Source: an uncultured Wohlfahrtiimonas sp. (GTDB lineage Bacteria; Pseudomonadota; Gammaproteobacteria; Cardiobacteriales; Wohlfahrtiimonadaceae). From it: a stretch of DNA of 38,853 nt. Position 1 is the stretch's first letter; each line of letters starts with the position of its first letter. The DNA is taken from contig CANRJX010000007.1 in the NCBI GenBank assembly GCA_947631095.1, forward strand, positions 1 through 38,853. The letters are read 5' to 3'. Shown here piece by piece: positions 27,625 through 37,795 of this stretch. The notes beneath the pieces were generated by a model. That model had not been told where the DNA came from and searched no databases. It saw only the letters and a program-made list of their open reading frames with translations. The position numbers and the translations under genes are program-made.

Positions 27625-28551
27625 TTATTGAACACCTTGACCTAAAACTTTACCATTCACTTCTACACCATATAAATTCACACCATCATTCTTATGGAAT
27701 TTTTCATATGTTTTTTCAACAGAGCCTTCTACTAAACGAGGATCTTGAGGGCGTTCATGACTATTCATAAATGCCGCAACATCCCATGCTTGTTGATCTG
27801 TCAATGTGTTACCTTTTCCTAAAGGCATATTTGTTTTGATAAAGTCAGCCGCTGTATTGATTCGATGCATACCAGCGCCCCAGTTAAATGAGTCTTTACC
27901 CCATAAAGGAGGGAATACATAATTATCTGCTACTTTTTGACCTTGACCATCAGATCCATGACAAATCGCACAGTTTTCTACATAAACCTTAGCACCATTT
28001 TCAATGCTGTAACCACCTTCAGGCTGAGGAACAGTAGGATATGCACGTCCTGGTAAAGAAACACCTGTTGGTGCATTTTTAGCCAACCAATATGAATAAG
28101 TGATCAAAGCCGTCATTGTTTCACTATCTGCAGGTGGCGGTGTACCATCCATACTGAATTGGAAACAACCTTGAATACGTTCTGCATAAGTATTCACTTT
28201 ATTATTTTTGCTACGATAAGCAGGATACATTGGATATGCGCCCCATAATGGAGAAGCATTCGCTAAACGGCCTTGATCCATATGACAGTTCACACAGTTC
28301 ATACCATTTCCAACAAATTCTGGCGCTTGATTCTTAGTATCAACGAAAATCGCATGACCTTTGCGGATCATATCACCAAATGCATTATCTGGAATGTCAG
28401 ATTCTGCAGGCGGTTGGTGATAAACAGTTGCTTCATCAACTGGCTTAATATTCACTAATTGAGATTGATCTTCCATTTTAATTGGCGCTTGAGCCATAGC
28501 AACTGAAGCATAACAAGCCGCGATCAAAGATGATAAAACAATTTTTTTCAT
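27625..28551 (-). CDS. tsdA: Thiosulfate dehydrogenase (tetrathionate-forming), diheme cytochrome c
   Basis: Periplasmic diheme c-type cytochrome of 308 aa joining two thiosulfates into tetrathionate. A signal peptide ends near ASVAMA. Heme 1 is bound by CVNCH (86-90) and heme 2 by CAICH (194-198). Cys129 in RIQGCFQFSMDG lies 43 residues after the first heme Cys, where TsdA enzymes carry the unusual cysteine axial heme ligand; a Met in TNMPLGKG is the likely heme 2 ligand. These features separate it from ordinary cytochromes. AAGGAG lies 7 bases before the ATG, within the end of tsdB, and the genes are 2 bases apart. A tetrathionate reductase direction is also possible in some family members. 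Confidence 0.85.
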   Translation of the reverse strand: MKKIVLSSLIAACYASVAMAQAPIKMEDQSQLVNIKPVDEATVYHQPPAESDIPDNAFGDMIRKGHAIFVDTKNQAPEFVGNGMNCVNCHMDQGRLANASPLWGAYPMYPAYRSKNNKVNTYAERIQGCFQFSMDGTPPPADSETMTALITYSYWLAKNAPTGVSLPGRAYPTVPQPEGGYSIENGAKVYVENCAICHGSDGQGQKVADNYVFPPLWGKDSFNWGAGMHRINTAADFIKTNMPLGKGNTLTDQQAWDVAAFMNSHERPQDPRLVEGSVEKTYEKFHKNDGVNLYGVEVNGKVLGQGVQ

Positions 28552-28553
28552 GA

Positions 28554-29198
28554 TTATTCTCCTTGCTGTCCAATTGTTTCAAAATAAATCGCAACAGCTT
28601 TAGCCTGATCATCTGTTAATGATTTTGCAATGTGTCCCATTAAATCATTAGGATCATTTGTTCTTGTTCCATTTTTCCAAGCATTAATTTGATTCACGAT
28701 ATATGCAGAACTTTGACCAGCCAATCTTGGAAATGCTTCACCAACGCCAACACCACTTGGGCCATGACATGCAACACATTCTGGTATTTGTTTCGCCCAG
28801 TCACCTCTTAGTGCAATCTTACTACCTTCATCTGTAGGCGTTGCTGCACGTGTAATTAAAGGCACTTCTGTCACTGGTAACGATTCCATATACTCTGCAA
28901 CTGCTTCAATTTCTTCTTCACTCAAAGCACCCGCAATGCCATCCATAATTGCATGACTTCTTGTACCATCTTGGAAATCAAATAGCTGTTTTGATAAATA
29001 TCCTGCTGGCATTCCAGTAATATTTGGATACCCGGCTGCTGGTAATCCTTTACCTTCAGCACCATGACATGTAATACATGCTAATGCTTGTGGTTGGCTA
29101 CCACCTTTAGTATAAATATTTTCCCCTTCATCAGCTAAACCAACCAACGGTAAAGCCCCCAAAATAGCAATAAAGCTAATTTTCTTAAAATACTTCAT
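28554..29198 (-). CDS. tsdB: Diheme cytochrome c4-like electron acceptor TsdB
   Basis: Periplasmic cytochrome of 214 aa with a signal peptide (MKYFKKISFIAILGALPLVGLA) and two cytochrome c4-like halves. The heme motifs are CITCH (41-45) and CVACH (141-145). Met ligands are likely in HAIMDGIAGALS and NDLMGHIAKSLT. In known tsdBA operons this protein takes electrons from TsdA and passes them toward cytochrome oxidase. The ATG at 29198 has GGGGGAAG in good position; a longer frame to 29243 would spoil the signal peptide. If considered alone it could be called cytochrome c4; the adjacent tsdA decides the name. Confidence 0.83.
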   Translation of the reverse strand: MKYFKKISFIAILGALPLVGLADEGENIYTKGGSQPQALACITCHGAEGKGLPAAGYPNITGMPAGYLSKQLFDFQDGTRSHAIMDGIAGALSEEEIEAVAEYMESLPVTEVPLITRAATPTDEGSKIALRGDWAKQIPECVACHGPSGVGVGEAFPRLAGQSSAYIVNQINAWKNGTRTNDPNDLMGHIAKSLTDDQAKAVAIYFETIGQQGE

Positions 29199-29375
29199 TT
29201 CTCTTCCCCCTTTCAACAATAGAAGCGCACAAAAGGCTACCACATAAGTATGTTTTTTTTAATACCAAATGTTGATCACTTCCTAATCTCTTATAAAATT
29301 CACAAAAATACATATATTTTACTAATAATGCACTAAAAAAATAAAAAGCTGAAAAATATTTGATAAAAAACCATG

Positions 29376-29882
29376 TTATGCCTTCTTACGATTCCATGGC
29401 ATTTTTGACAAAAATATGCCTAAACCACAAAAACCTGTTAATCCCGCCATTAATAATCCCAGCGAAATAAACAAAATAATTAAACTAAACCAAGGTGAAA
29501 CAAAATAACTGAGTGATAATCCGAGCATCAATAATAACGAAATAGCCAACTGTACTTGCTGACTTAATGGCAATACTTTAGATGTGCTCAACACCGGATA
29601 AGATGATTTTTTCCAGCCATCAATCCCACCTTCTAAAATGAAGGCTTCTTTTGCGTTAACTCCTTGTAATATATCTTGAATAGACTTAGTTCTCATGCCT
29701 GATTTGCAATAAAAAACCACCTCTTTGTCTGCATAATCGTGCTGTGCTAAATCATCCGGTAAAACATTTTGAGCGCCTTCTATTTTTTCAAATGCAAATT
29801 CATCTTTCCCTCTGATATCAATAAATACAGTGTTATTATCAGAATATTTTGCAAATGCATCTTTAACCGTTAAAACTTTCAT
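29376..29882 (-). CDS. Rhodanese-domain protein with C-terminal membrane hairpin
   Basis: A 168-aa sulfurtransferase-type protein. Residues 1-95 form a single rhodanese domain with active-site Cys59 in the loop CKSGMRT. Two hydrophobic segments (about 110-150) follow and end in GFCGLGIFLSKMPWNR, the DUF2892-type tail. The rhodanese domain is N-terminal to the membrane hairpin and lacks a signal peptide, so it probably faces the cytoplasm. It could move sulfane sulfur from thiosulfate to an acceptor, releasing sulfite. It lies 177 bases upstream of tsdB on the same strand, so co-regulation is plausible but a shared transcript is not proven. Confidence 0.87.
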   Translation of the reverse strand: MKVLTVKDAFAKYSDNNTVFIDIRGKDEFAFEKIEGAQNVLPDDLAQHDYADKEVVFYCKSGMRTKSIQDILQGVNAKEAFILEGGIDGWKKSSYPVLSTSKVLPLSQQVQLAISLLLMLGLSLSYFVSPWFSLIILFISLGLLMAGLTGFCGLGIFLSKMPWNRKKA

Positions 29883-30013
29883 CGCTTACTCCAGTACATA
29901 AAATTTCAGTGATTATAAATCATTTTTAAATTTAAATATTGATTCCCTCTACTCTAAGCAAGCTAAGCTGGATGTTTATTTTAAAATTATCAGTGTTAAA
30001 CACTCTAATTATT

Positions 30014-30886
30014 TCATTGGGTTTTAATAAATTGTATGACGTTCAATAAGTCAGGTGATAAGTATTTATTCTTATGGTGAACGATATTAAAATTTCTTAG
30101 ATATTGATCTTGCATATTCAATTGCACCAAATGCTCTTGATAAAAAGAGTGCTGAATACATTTTTTGGAAATCATTGTGATGCCTAGTTCTTTTAACACA
30201 CAAAGTAAAATTGCATCGAATGAATTTAAAGTAATCGAGTCAAAAGGATGATTAAAATGTGTCGCTAATTGTTGGTCAAAATATTGCCGACTCGCTGAAA
30301 GCGGTTCTCTTAAAATCCAACGTTGTTGATTAAGATCTTCATAATTTATTGATCGAAGCTTTGCTAAAGGATGATCGCGAGAAGCAATAATGACCATTTC
30401 ATCTTTCATCCAAAATTCATGCTGCAACGTTTGATCAATTGCGGAATTTTCTAATAGACCAATGTCTAGTTCAAATCGACTTAAAGCACTTTGAATAGTG
30501 TGTGAGTTTTCAATTAGAACTTCAGGCAACCAACCATATTGTGCTTCAAAATTTTTGAGTAAATTCGGTAAAAAAAATGATCCGATTGATTTAGTACAGC
30601 CAATTTTCAGATTGTGTAGTTTTGAATGTTGGCTGAATTCATTCTCTATAGTCTGCATTCTGCTTAATACTTCATCTGCCAATGGTATTAACTTTATTCC
30701 TGCATTATTGATTTGTAATCTTGAATTTCTACGATCAAAAACAGTCGTGCCAAGTTGTGCTTCTAACTCAGCAATGTTTTGCGATAACGCACCTTTTGTC
30801 ATATGAATAGACTTAGCAGCTTCAGTCATATTGCCATGTTTAACAATTGCCATGAATACTTTCATTTGTTTTAAAGTTAGATTCAT
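30014..30886 (-). CDS. LysR-family transcriptional regulator
   Basis: A 290-aa LTTR. The N-terminal winged HTH is LTLKQMKVFMAIVKHGNMTEAAKSIHMTKGALSQNIAELEAQLGTTVFDR (about 3-55), and the C-terminal co-inducer domain spans about 90-290. The look is close to CysL/CbbR-like regulators that sense small anions or sulfur compounds. It is divergent from the TDT transporter gene with 108 bases between starts, the standard LysR arrangement, and four TGTTTA/TAAACA half sites fill that gap. It may also control the rhodanese and tsd genes behind it. The effector is unknown. Confidence 0.9.
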   Translation of the reverse strand: MNLTLKQMKVFMAIVKHGNMTEAAKSIHMTKGALSQNIAELEAQLGTTVFDRRNSRLQINNAGIKLIPLADEVLSRMQTIENEFSQHSKLHNLKIGCTKSIGSFFLPNLLKNFEAQYGWLPEVLIENSHTIQSALSRFELDIGLLENSAIDQTLQHEFWMKDEMVIIASRDHPLAKLRSINYEDLNQQRWILREPLSASRQYFDQQLATHFNHPFDSITLNSFDAILLCVLKELGITMISKKCIQHSFYQEHLVQLNMQDQYLRNFNIVHHKNKYLSPDLLNVIQFIKTQ

Positions 30887-30938
30887 TGTTTATTTTACCT
30901 AAACAGATTGTTTAATATAAATAGATATACTAAACAAT
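30887..30938. promoter_or_regulatory. LysR operator array between lysR-type and TDT genes
   Basis: Four half sites alternate: TGTTTA (30887-30892), TAAACA (30900-30905), TGTTTA (30909-30914) and TAAACA (30931-30936). The middle two form the palindrome TAAACA-GAT-TGTTTA with T-N13-A spacing, and outer copies extend to ATTGTTTA/TAAACAAT. This is the expected recognition/activation site pair of an autoregulated LysR system. Confidence 0.65.
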
Positions 30939-30994
30939 AAAGTAGCACTAAAATGACATCTGCACATAAATTAGGTTTGAAAGAGGATGATTAA

Positions 30995-31963
30995 ATGCGA
31001 AATTTGCATTATAAAATGAGAAGTTTACCAACGCCTTTGGGTGGTCTAGCATTAGGAATTGCAAGCTTGGGTTGGTGCTTAGAAAATGCTTTTCCTCTTC
31101 ATGGATATGCTCAAATCATTGGGGCTATTATTGCAATTTTAATGATTTTAGGACTACTAGGAAGATTCCTTTTACATCCTGATACTTTATTAGATGACTT
31201 AAAACATCCTGTTTTAGGGAGCATTTTGCCTACTTTTGCCATGACTAGCATGGTGATTGCAAAAATGCTCAGCCTGTATTTTGAATTATTAGGTACGGTC
31301 ATTTGGTTGGGCGCAATAGTTGTTCATGTTATATTTTTACTCACCTTTATTTATCATAGAGCAAGACAGTTTTCGCTTCACCATATTGTACCGAGTTGGT
31401 TCATTCCTCCGATTGGATTAATTGTTGCAGATGTAACCTGTCCAAGCCCTGAATATTATGGTCTTGCAATGATTTTATTGGTCATCAGTTTATTATGCTA
31501 TGCCTTTATGCTGCCTGTCGTTATCTACCGTTTGATTTTTATTACGGAAATTCCAGACGCAGCAAAACCCACAATTGCGATTTTAGCTGCTCCTGCCAGT
31601 TTATCTTTAGCTGGTTATTTAACAATTGTGCAAGAACCTTCATTATTAGTCATTTCAATTTTACTTGGAATCGCGCTATTAATGACCATAATTGTATATT
31701 GTGCATTATTTAAATTGCTAAGATTGCCATTTTCTCCTGGATTTGCAGCATTTACATTCCCATTAGTTATTGGTGCAACTGCATTATATAAACTGTCTGA
31801 TTTAGCCAAAACTCATGAGCTAACTTTAGCGATTGGAAATCAGTTAAGAATTTTAGCCAATATCGAGTTAGCAATTGCTACGGCGATGATTGTCTATGTT
31901 TGTTTTGCATTTGCTAAGTTTTATTGGCCTAAAAATGAGTTTAATGCATTAACTAAAAAGTAA
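30995..31963 (+). CDS. TDT/SLAC1-family transporter (TehA-like)
   Basis: Inner-membrane protein of 322 aa with about 10 hydrophobic segments. The family opening is SLPTPLGGLALGIASLGWCLEN, and HHIVPSWFIPPIGLIVAD occurs mid-protein. The TDT family includes TehA, malate permease Mae1, plant SLAC1 anion channels and the yeast sulfite pump Ssu1. Next to thiosulfate and rhodanese genes and a LysR regulator, export of sulfite or another sulfur anion is the best guess (inference); tellurite resistance is a weaker alternative. AGAGG lies 8 bases before the ATG. It ends at a strong terminator. Confidence 0.85.
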   Translation: MRNLHYKMRSLPTPLGGLALGIASLGWCLENAFPLHGYAQIIGAIIAILMILGLLGRFLLHPDTLLDDLKHPVLGSILPTFAMTSMVIAKMLSLYFELLGTVIWLGAIVVHVIFLLTFIYHRARQFSLHHIVPSWFIPPIGLIVADVTCPSPEYYGLAMILLVISLLCYAFMLPVVIYRLIFITEIPDAAKPTIAILAAPASLSLAGYLTIVQEPSLLVISILLGIALLMTIIVYCALFKLLRLPFSPGFAAFTFPLVIGATALYKLSDLAKTHELTLAIGNQLRILANIELAIATAMIVYVCFAFAKFYWPKNEFNALTKK

Positions 31964-31980
31964 TGGATACAAAAATAACA

Positions 31981-32016
31981 AAACCCAAAAATCATCATAT
32001 ATTTTTGGGTTTTTTT
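31981..32016. terminator. Bidirectional terminator between the TDT and ALDH genes
   Basis: A perfect 12-bp stem (31981-31992 with 32001-32012), an 8-nt loop and a strong T run on the plus strand; weaker on the minus strand. Confidence 0.9.
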
Positions 32017-32038
32017 AATTGGTTACAAAAAAATTAAA

Positions 32039-33517
32039 TTAGCTTGGGAACCAACCTGGAGATGCAGGCTGTAATCTAATGTTAATTTGTTTGACGGACT
32101 GAAAATCTTGTAATCCATAAGTCCCAAGACTATGCCCTATCCCACTTTGCTTATAACCACCCCAAGGTGCTTCAATAAATGTTGGGTGATAATCATTAAT
32201 CCAAGTAATACCTGAGCGAATTTTTTTAATCACTCGAAGTGCCTTTGATCCATCATTTGAAAATACTGCACCAGCCAAACCATAATTTGTTGAGTTAGCT
32301 AGGTCAATCGCCTCTTGCTCAGTTTTAAATTTTTGTATTGTCACAACAGGGCCAAAAATTTCTTCTTGCACAATTTTCATATCATTTTCAACATCAATAA
32401 ATATTGTTGGCGCTATGAAAAAGCCTTTAGATAACTCTCCGTCCATCAAACGTACACCACCAAATGCAACTTTGGCACCTTCTTTTTTGCCAATTTCGAT
32501 ATACTCTAATACACGATTCATTTGTGCTTCAGACACCAATGGCCCCATATGAGAATCTTTATCTAATCCTGGTCCAACCTTAATTTTGGCAACTTTTTCC
32601 ACCATCAATTTTACATAATCATCATAAATTGACTCTTCTACAAGGATTCGGCTTCCTGCAGAACACACTTGGCCAGTACCATAAAATATACCAAATAAAC
32701 CATAATCAACGGCTAAATCTAAATCCGTATCAGCAAACACAATATTTGGAGATTTACCACCCAGCTCAAGAGATACACGCTTCAAATTTGTTTCTGCTGA
32801 AGCTTTCATGATTTTTTTACCCACAGCTGTACTGCCTGTAAATGAAACTAAATCAATATCGTGACTTTCAGAGATGGTTTGACCAACCACATTGCCTTCG
32901 CCCATCACCATATTAATGGTGCCTTTTGGCAATCCTTCGACACTGTCTAAAATTTCAAATAAAACCATACAAGATAATGGCGTTAATTCCGCAGGTTTAA
33001 ATACAATAGAGTTACCTGCAGCCAATGCGGGAGCAATTTTCCATACACTCATTAATAATGGATAGTTCCAAGGGACAATTAATCCTGTTACACCAGCTGG
33101 TTCACGAACAATCATCGATTGATAATCTTCTGAAGCATTAAAAACCTCACCCTGATTACCACGAATTAAACCTGCATAATAACGGAATGTTGATGCTGCA
33201 TCTGCAACATCACCTTGTGCTTCTGCTAAAATCTTACCATTATCCAATGTATCTAAAGTTGCAAGCTCTTCAGCCCTTTCATCAATTTTATCGGCGATTT
33301 CATTTAAAACATCTGCACGTTGGCGAGTTGATAAATCTGCCCAAACACCACTTTCAAAATTTTCTTTAGCCACTTGAATTGCAGCAAGTGTTTGTTCTTT
33401 AGATGAATGAAAACCTTTACCAATCACTTCTTGATTAGCAGGATTAATGACAATATTTTCTTTACCAGAATCTGGTTTAACCCACTTGCCATTAATATAG
33501 TTTAAAATTTCTTTCAT
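32039..33517 (-). CDS. Aldehyde dehydrogenase, aminobutyraldehyde/betaine-aldehyde type
   Basis: NAD(P)-dependent aldehyde dehydrogenase of 492 aa. Catalytic residues are visible: Asn151 in VPWNYP, Glu251 in LELGGKSP, Cys285 in GTGQVCSAGSR; the nucleotide motif is FTGSTAVGK. The C terminus has APWGGYKQSGIGHSLG followed by a short tail ending PASPGWFPS. The sequence fits the ALDH9/BADH group, whose members oxidise 4-aminobutyraldehyde, 3-aminopropanal or betaine aldehyde. It lies 98 bases downstream of patA, which makes exactly such aminoaldehydes, so a PatD-like role (to GABA or beta-alanine) is most likely. Betaine synthesis is the main alternative. Confidence 0.9.
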   Translation of the reverse strand: MKEILNYINGKWVKPDSGKENIVINPANQEVIGKGFHSSKEQTLAAIQVAKENFESGVWADLSTRQRADVLNEIADKIDERAEELATLDTLDNGKILAEAQGDVADAASTFRYYAGLIRGNQGEVFNASEDYQSMIVREPAGVTGLIVPWNYPLLMSVWKIAPALAAGNSIVFKPAELTPLSCMVLFEILDSVEGLPKGTINMVMGEGNVVGQTISESHDIDLVSFTGSTAVGKKIMKASAETNLKRVSLELGGKSPNIVFADTDLDLAVDYGLFGIFYGTGQVCSAGSRILVEESIYDDYVKLMVEKVAKIKVGPGLDKDSHMGPLVSEAQMNRVLEYIEIGKKEGAKVAFGGVRLMDGELSKGFFIAPTIFIDVENDMKIVQEEIFGPVVTIQKFKTEQEAIDLANSTNYGLAGAVFSNDGSKALRVIKKIRSGITWINDYHPTFIEAPWGGYKQSGIGHSLGTYGLQDFQSVKQINIRLQPASPGWFPS

Positions 33518-33565
33518 TATTGTAACTCTCCATTCCTTTATATTATTTGGTAAATTATTAAAGGT

Positions 33566-33601
33566 GACATAAGAGAAATTTGTAAGTCATTCCCTTATGT
33601 C
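33566..33601. other. Hairpin between patA and ALDH genes
   Basis: GACATAAG (33566-33573) pairs with CTTATGTC (33594-33601) around a 20-base loop, in the 98-base gap between the two genes. There is no T run, so it is a possible processing or regulatory hairpin rather than a terminator. Confidence 0.4.
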
Positions 33602-33615
33602 CTAATAACTCAGAA

Positions 33616-34989
<1,374 letters not shown>

Positions 34990-35082
34990 TTATTTAACTT
35001 TACTTTAATAGTGGTTTTAAACCGAGGGTGAATTTCTAATATTGAGTATTAATATTTTTTGATCATGCAGAGATATCTTCAA

Positions 35083-36615
35083 TTAAACCGCTTCTTTATG
35101 ATGCATATCTTCTACAGTCAATGCGGGATTGGCATCAAACAATACGGATCCTGAGGTTGGCATATCAAATGGCTCATTCGTTCTTTCAGACTCTGGCACA
35201 CGAGCAATTTTAAAGCCTGTATATCCATAAATAATTGCAACAATAGGACTTAAAAATGCCAAGAATACATAAGGTGCATAATCAATTGTTGCAACACCTA
35301 ATGTTGTCGCCATAAATGCACCACACGTATTCCATGGTACTAATGAAGAGGTCATTGTCCCTGCATCTTCAACGGTTCGTGATAAATTCTTAAGTTCTAA
35401 ACCTTTATCTTTGTATGCTTGAACATACATACGACCTGGCAATAATATTGATAAATATTGATCACACGCGATGACATTAGCAGTAACAGAAGATGCAGCT
35501 GTAGTTGCTATTAAACTACCTGTTGAGCGAGCAAAACGAAGCAATGTTTGTACAATTGTTTCAAGCGATCCAGTTAACTCTAAAATACCGCCTAAACTCA
35601 TGGCTAACATAACCAAGCTTACAGTTGGCATCATATTTTCAATGCCACCATTGTTAAGCAAGTAATCAATTGTTTCGTGCCCAGTTGTTTTTTCAAACCC
35701 GACGATCATCATATTTAAGAGTGCTTCGATCGTTTCACCTTGTATGAATAAAGCAACTAATGCACCGAGCAATGATCCAATGATCAAACCAGGAATGGCT
35801 GGCATTTTAAACATAATCATGCCTAAAACTGTTATCGGTACTAAGATTAACCAAGGTGTAATGACAAAAATCTCATCAAGCTTTTGTTGTAATGTAGTAA
35901 TCCCTGAAAGATCTGTGACATCTGTTTTATTAAAAAACCCTAAAATCACAAATAAAATGATGGTTAATACCCAAGCAGGGATCGTTGTATATAACATGTA
36001 ACGAATATGTTCAAATAAATTAACCCCAATAATGCCAGGAGCCATATTTGTAGTTTCAGACAAAGGCGATAACTTATCCCCAAAATATGCACCTGAAATA
36101 ACAGCACCCGCAACCATCGCAGGGTTATAACCTAAAACAACGCCAACACCCATCACAGCGATGCCAACTGTACCGGCAGCAGTCCATGCATTGCCTGCTG
36201 TTAATGAAACCCCACTTGTAATGATGACCGCTAAAGGTAAAAACCAATCTGGCGAAATAATATCAAGCCCATAATAAATCATGGTTGGTACAATACCGCT
36301 TGCTAGCCATGTTGCTATTAATGTTCCCAAAATGATTAGAATTAATAATGCCTGCACAGATAACGCGACACCTGCTGTAATCGATTTCTGTATGTCCAAC
36401 CATGAGTAACCCAAACAAATAGCTATAATTCCAGCAACTACTGCGCTCATTAAAATTGGAATGTGCGGCTCTGAGTTATATAAAAAAATTCCAGTGAATA
36501 AAAAAATCATCATAAAGATAATCGGGATTAAGGCTACCTTCAAACTAGGCAACGGCTTATCACGCCTAATAAATGCTTCTTCAGCCTCAATATCATTACT
36601 TATACAATCTGCCAT
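35083..36615 (-). CDS. NhaC-family transporter linked to putrescine catabolism
   Basis: Inner-membrane secondary transporter of 510 aa with about 11-12 hydrophobic segments. NhaC-family blocks are LTAGNAWTAAGTVGIAVMGVG, GAYFGDKLSPLSETTNMAPGIIGV and VEDAGTMTSSLVPWNTCGAFMATTLGV. The family name means Na+/H+ antiport, but members also exchange organic acids or amino acids. Being upstream of patA and an aminoaldehyde dehydrogenase suggests diamine uptake or exchange (inference). The ATG at 36615 has GGAGGA 6 bases upstream; a GTG at 36621 is too close to that site. Charged N- and C-terminal tails (about 28 and 35 residues) are cytoplasmic by prediction. Confidence 0.88.
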   Translation of the reverse strand: MADCISNDIEAEEAFIRRDKPLPSLKVALIPIIFMMIFLFTGIFLYNSEPHIPILMSAVVAGIIAICLGYSWLDIQKSITAGVALSVQALLILIILGTLIATWLASGIVPTMIYYGLDIISPDWFLPLAVIITSGVSLTAGNAWTAAGTVGIAVMGVGVVLGYNPAMVAGAVISGAYFGDKLSPLSETTNMAPGIIGVNLFEHIRYMLYTTIPAWVLTIILFVILGFFNKTDVTDLSGITTLQQKLDEIFVITPWLILVPITVLGMIMFKMPAIPGLIIGSLLGALVALFIQGETIEALLNMMIVGFEKTTGHETIDYLLNNGGIENMMPTVSLVMLAMSLGGILELTGSLETIVQTLLRFARSTGSLIATTAASSVTANVIACDQYLSILLPGRMYVQAYKDKGLELKNLSRTVEDAGTMTSSLVPWNTCGAFMATTLGVATIDYAPYVFLAFLSPIVAIIYGYTGFKIARVPESERTNEPFDMPTSGSVLFDANPALTVEDMHHKEAV

Positions 36616-37201
36616 GCACACTCCTCCATTGACACATTTCAGTCAATCAATATTTTATTTAATATTTTTTAAGTTGCTCTATGTCTATGGTGCGCTTTAA
36701 CGTTCAACATTTGCATAGAACAGAAACTGCATCACTACCTTTTTACTACTTATTTTTATTTCTCTATTTTTGCCATCTCCTCCCGATGGCTTAAAAACAA
36801 TATATACATGCCATAACTTTATTTGCAACACCCCATAAATCAACACCTACAAAGCATCTTTGAAATATATGAATTCACATACACCATGTATATCAGTTTT
36901 TTATGATGAATTTATCATCAAAAATTTGTATAAAAAGTAGTTAAAAATAAATCAAATTTGCACAATATTTGATCAAAAAATCTATTTTTCATCTGAATAT
37001 TTGTATAAAAAATGATTGAATTTTTACTGATATTGCACCTACAAAAGAAAATATTTGTAAATATAAAACATGTTAGGTTATGAAAATTCATTCGAACCAA
37101 ATAGAGAAAATAGAATCAAATGTATTATTATTTGAAAGGTGCTAAATTAAGTTCTCACCTAAAATATATTATGATTAATTAAGAATAAGGAACTGCTTAG
37201 C
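36616..37201. promoter_or_regulatory. Divergent control region, NhaC-type / TetR genes
   Basis: About 586 AT-rich bases with no supportable gene. Visible elements are the inverted repeat TGATGA-N5-TCATCA (36904-36920), the inverted repeat ATCAAAT-N9-ATTTGAT (36951-36973), and the direct repeat TTTGTATAAAAA at 36925-36936 and 37000-37011. These are candidate operators for the TetR regulator and promoters of both flanking units; none is proven. Confidence 0.45.
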
Positions 37202-37795
37202 ATGACAAAAACACCGAACAAACGCGAAAAAATGATGGAAGAAACACATAAAAAATTACTGAAAGCTGCGCGTAAATATTTTGGTGAATATGGCTATGCA
37301 AATACATCCATGGAAGCTTTTACAGCTAGTGTTGGACTAACACGAGGTGCTTTGTATCATCACTTTGGTAATAAAAAAGGATTATTTGCAGAAGTTGTCA
37401 TGGAAATTGACACTGAAGTCGATGAGCTTTTACAAGAAATTTCTAATCAAGAAACAGATCCTTGGCAAGCACTTTACAAACGCGGAATTGCTTATTTAAC
37501 ACATTCATTAGAACCCGAATTTCAACAGATATTACTAAAAGATGCTAAAGCGATTTTAGGCTCAGAGCTTATGAATATTCAAAGACGCAGCATGGACTCT
37601 GATATCGCACTCATTGAACAAGGGATACAACAAGGAATCATTAAACCTGCTAGTCCTCGCATACTTGCGATTATGTTAGATGGAAGTTTATTTGAATCTG
37701 CTTTCTGGATCGCAGAAGATAATCCTGAAATTCGACTGGCTGAAACTCTTGATGGATGGAGAATTTTATTAGAAGGCATTAAGTCATCCCAATAA
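37202..37795 (+). CDS. TetR-family transcriptional regulator
   Basis: A 197-aa TetR-type regulator. The N-terminal HTH is clear: LLKAARKYFGEYGYANTSMEAFTASVGLTRGALYHHFGNKKGLFAEVV (about 19-66). The C-terminal ligand domain (about 80-197) resembles AcrR/TetR_C relatives. AAGGA lies about 11 bases before the ATG. It is divergent from the NhaC-patA-ALDH unit with symmetrical repeats between, so local control of that unit is likely; the ligand (a diamine or another compound) is a guess. Its last 17 bases overlap the 3' end of kdpE on the other strand, and no terminator separates the two. Confidence 0.9.
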   Translation: MTKTPNKREKMMEETHKKLLKAARKYFGEYGYANTSMEAFTASVGLTRGALYHHFGNKKGLFAEVVMEIDTEVDELLQEISNQETDPWQALYKRGIAYLTHSLEPEFQQILLKDAKAILGSELMNIQRRSMDSDIALIEQGIQQGIIKPASPRILAIMLDGSLFESAFWIAEDNPEIRLAETLDGWRILLEGIKSSQ

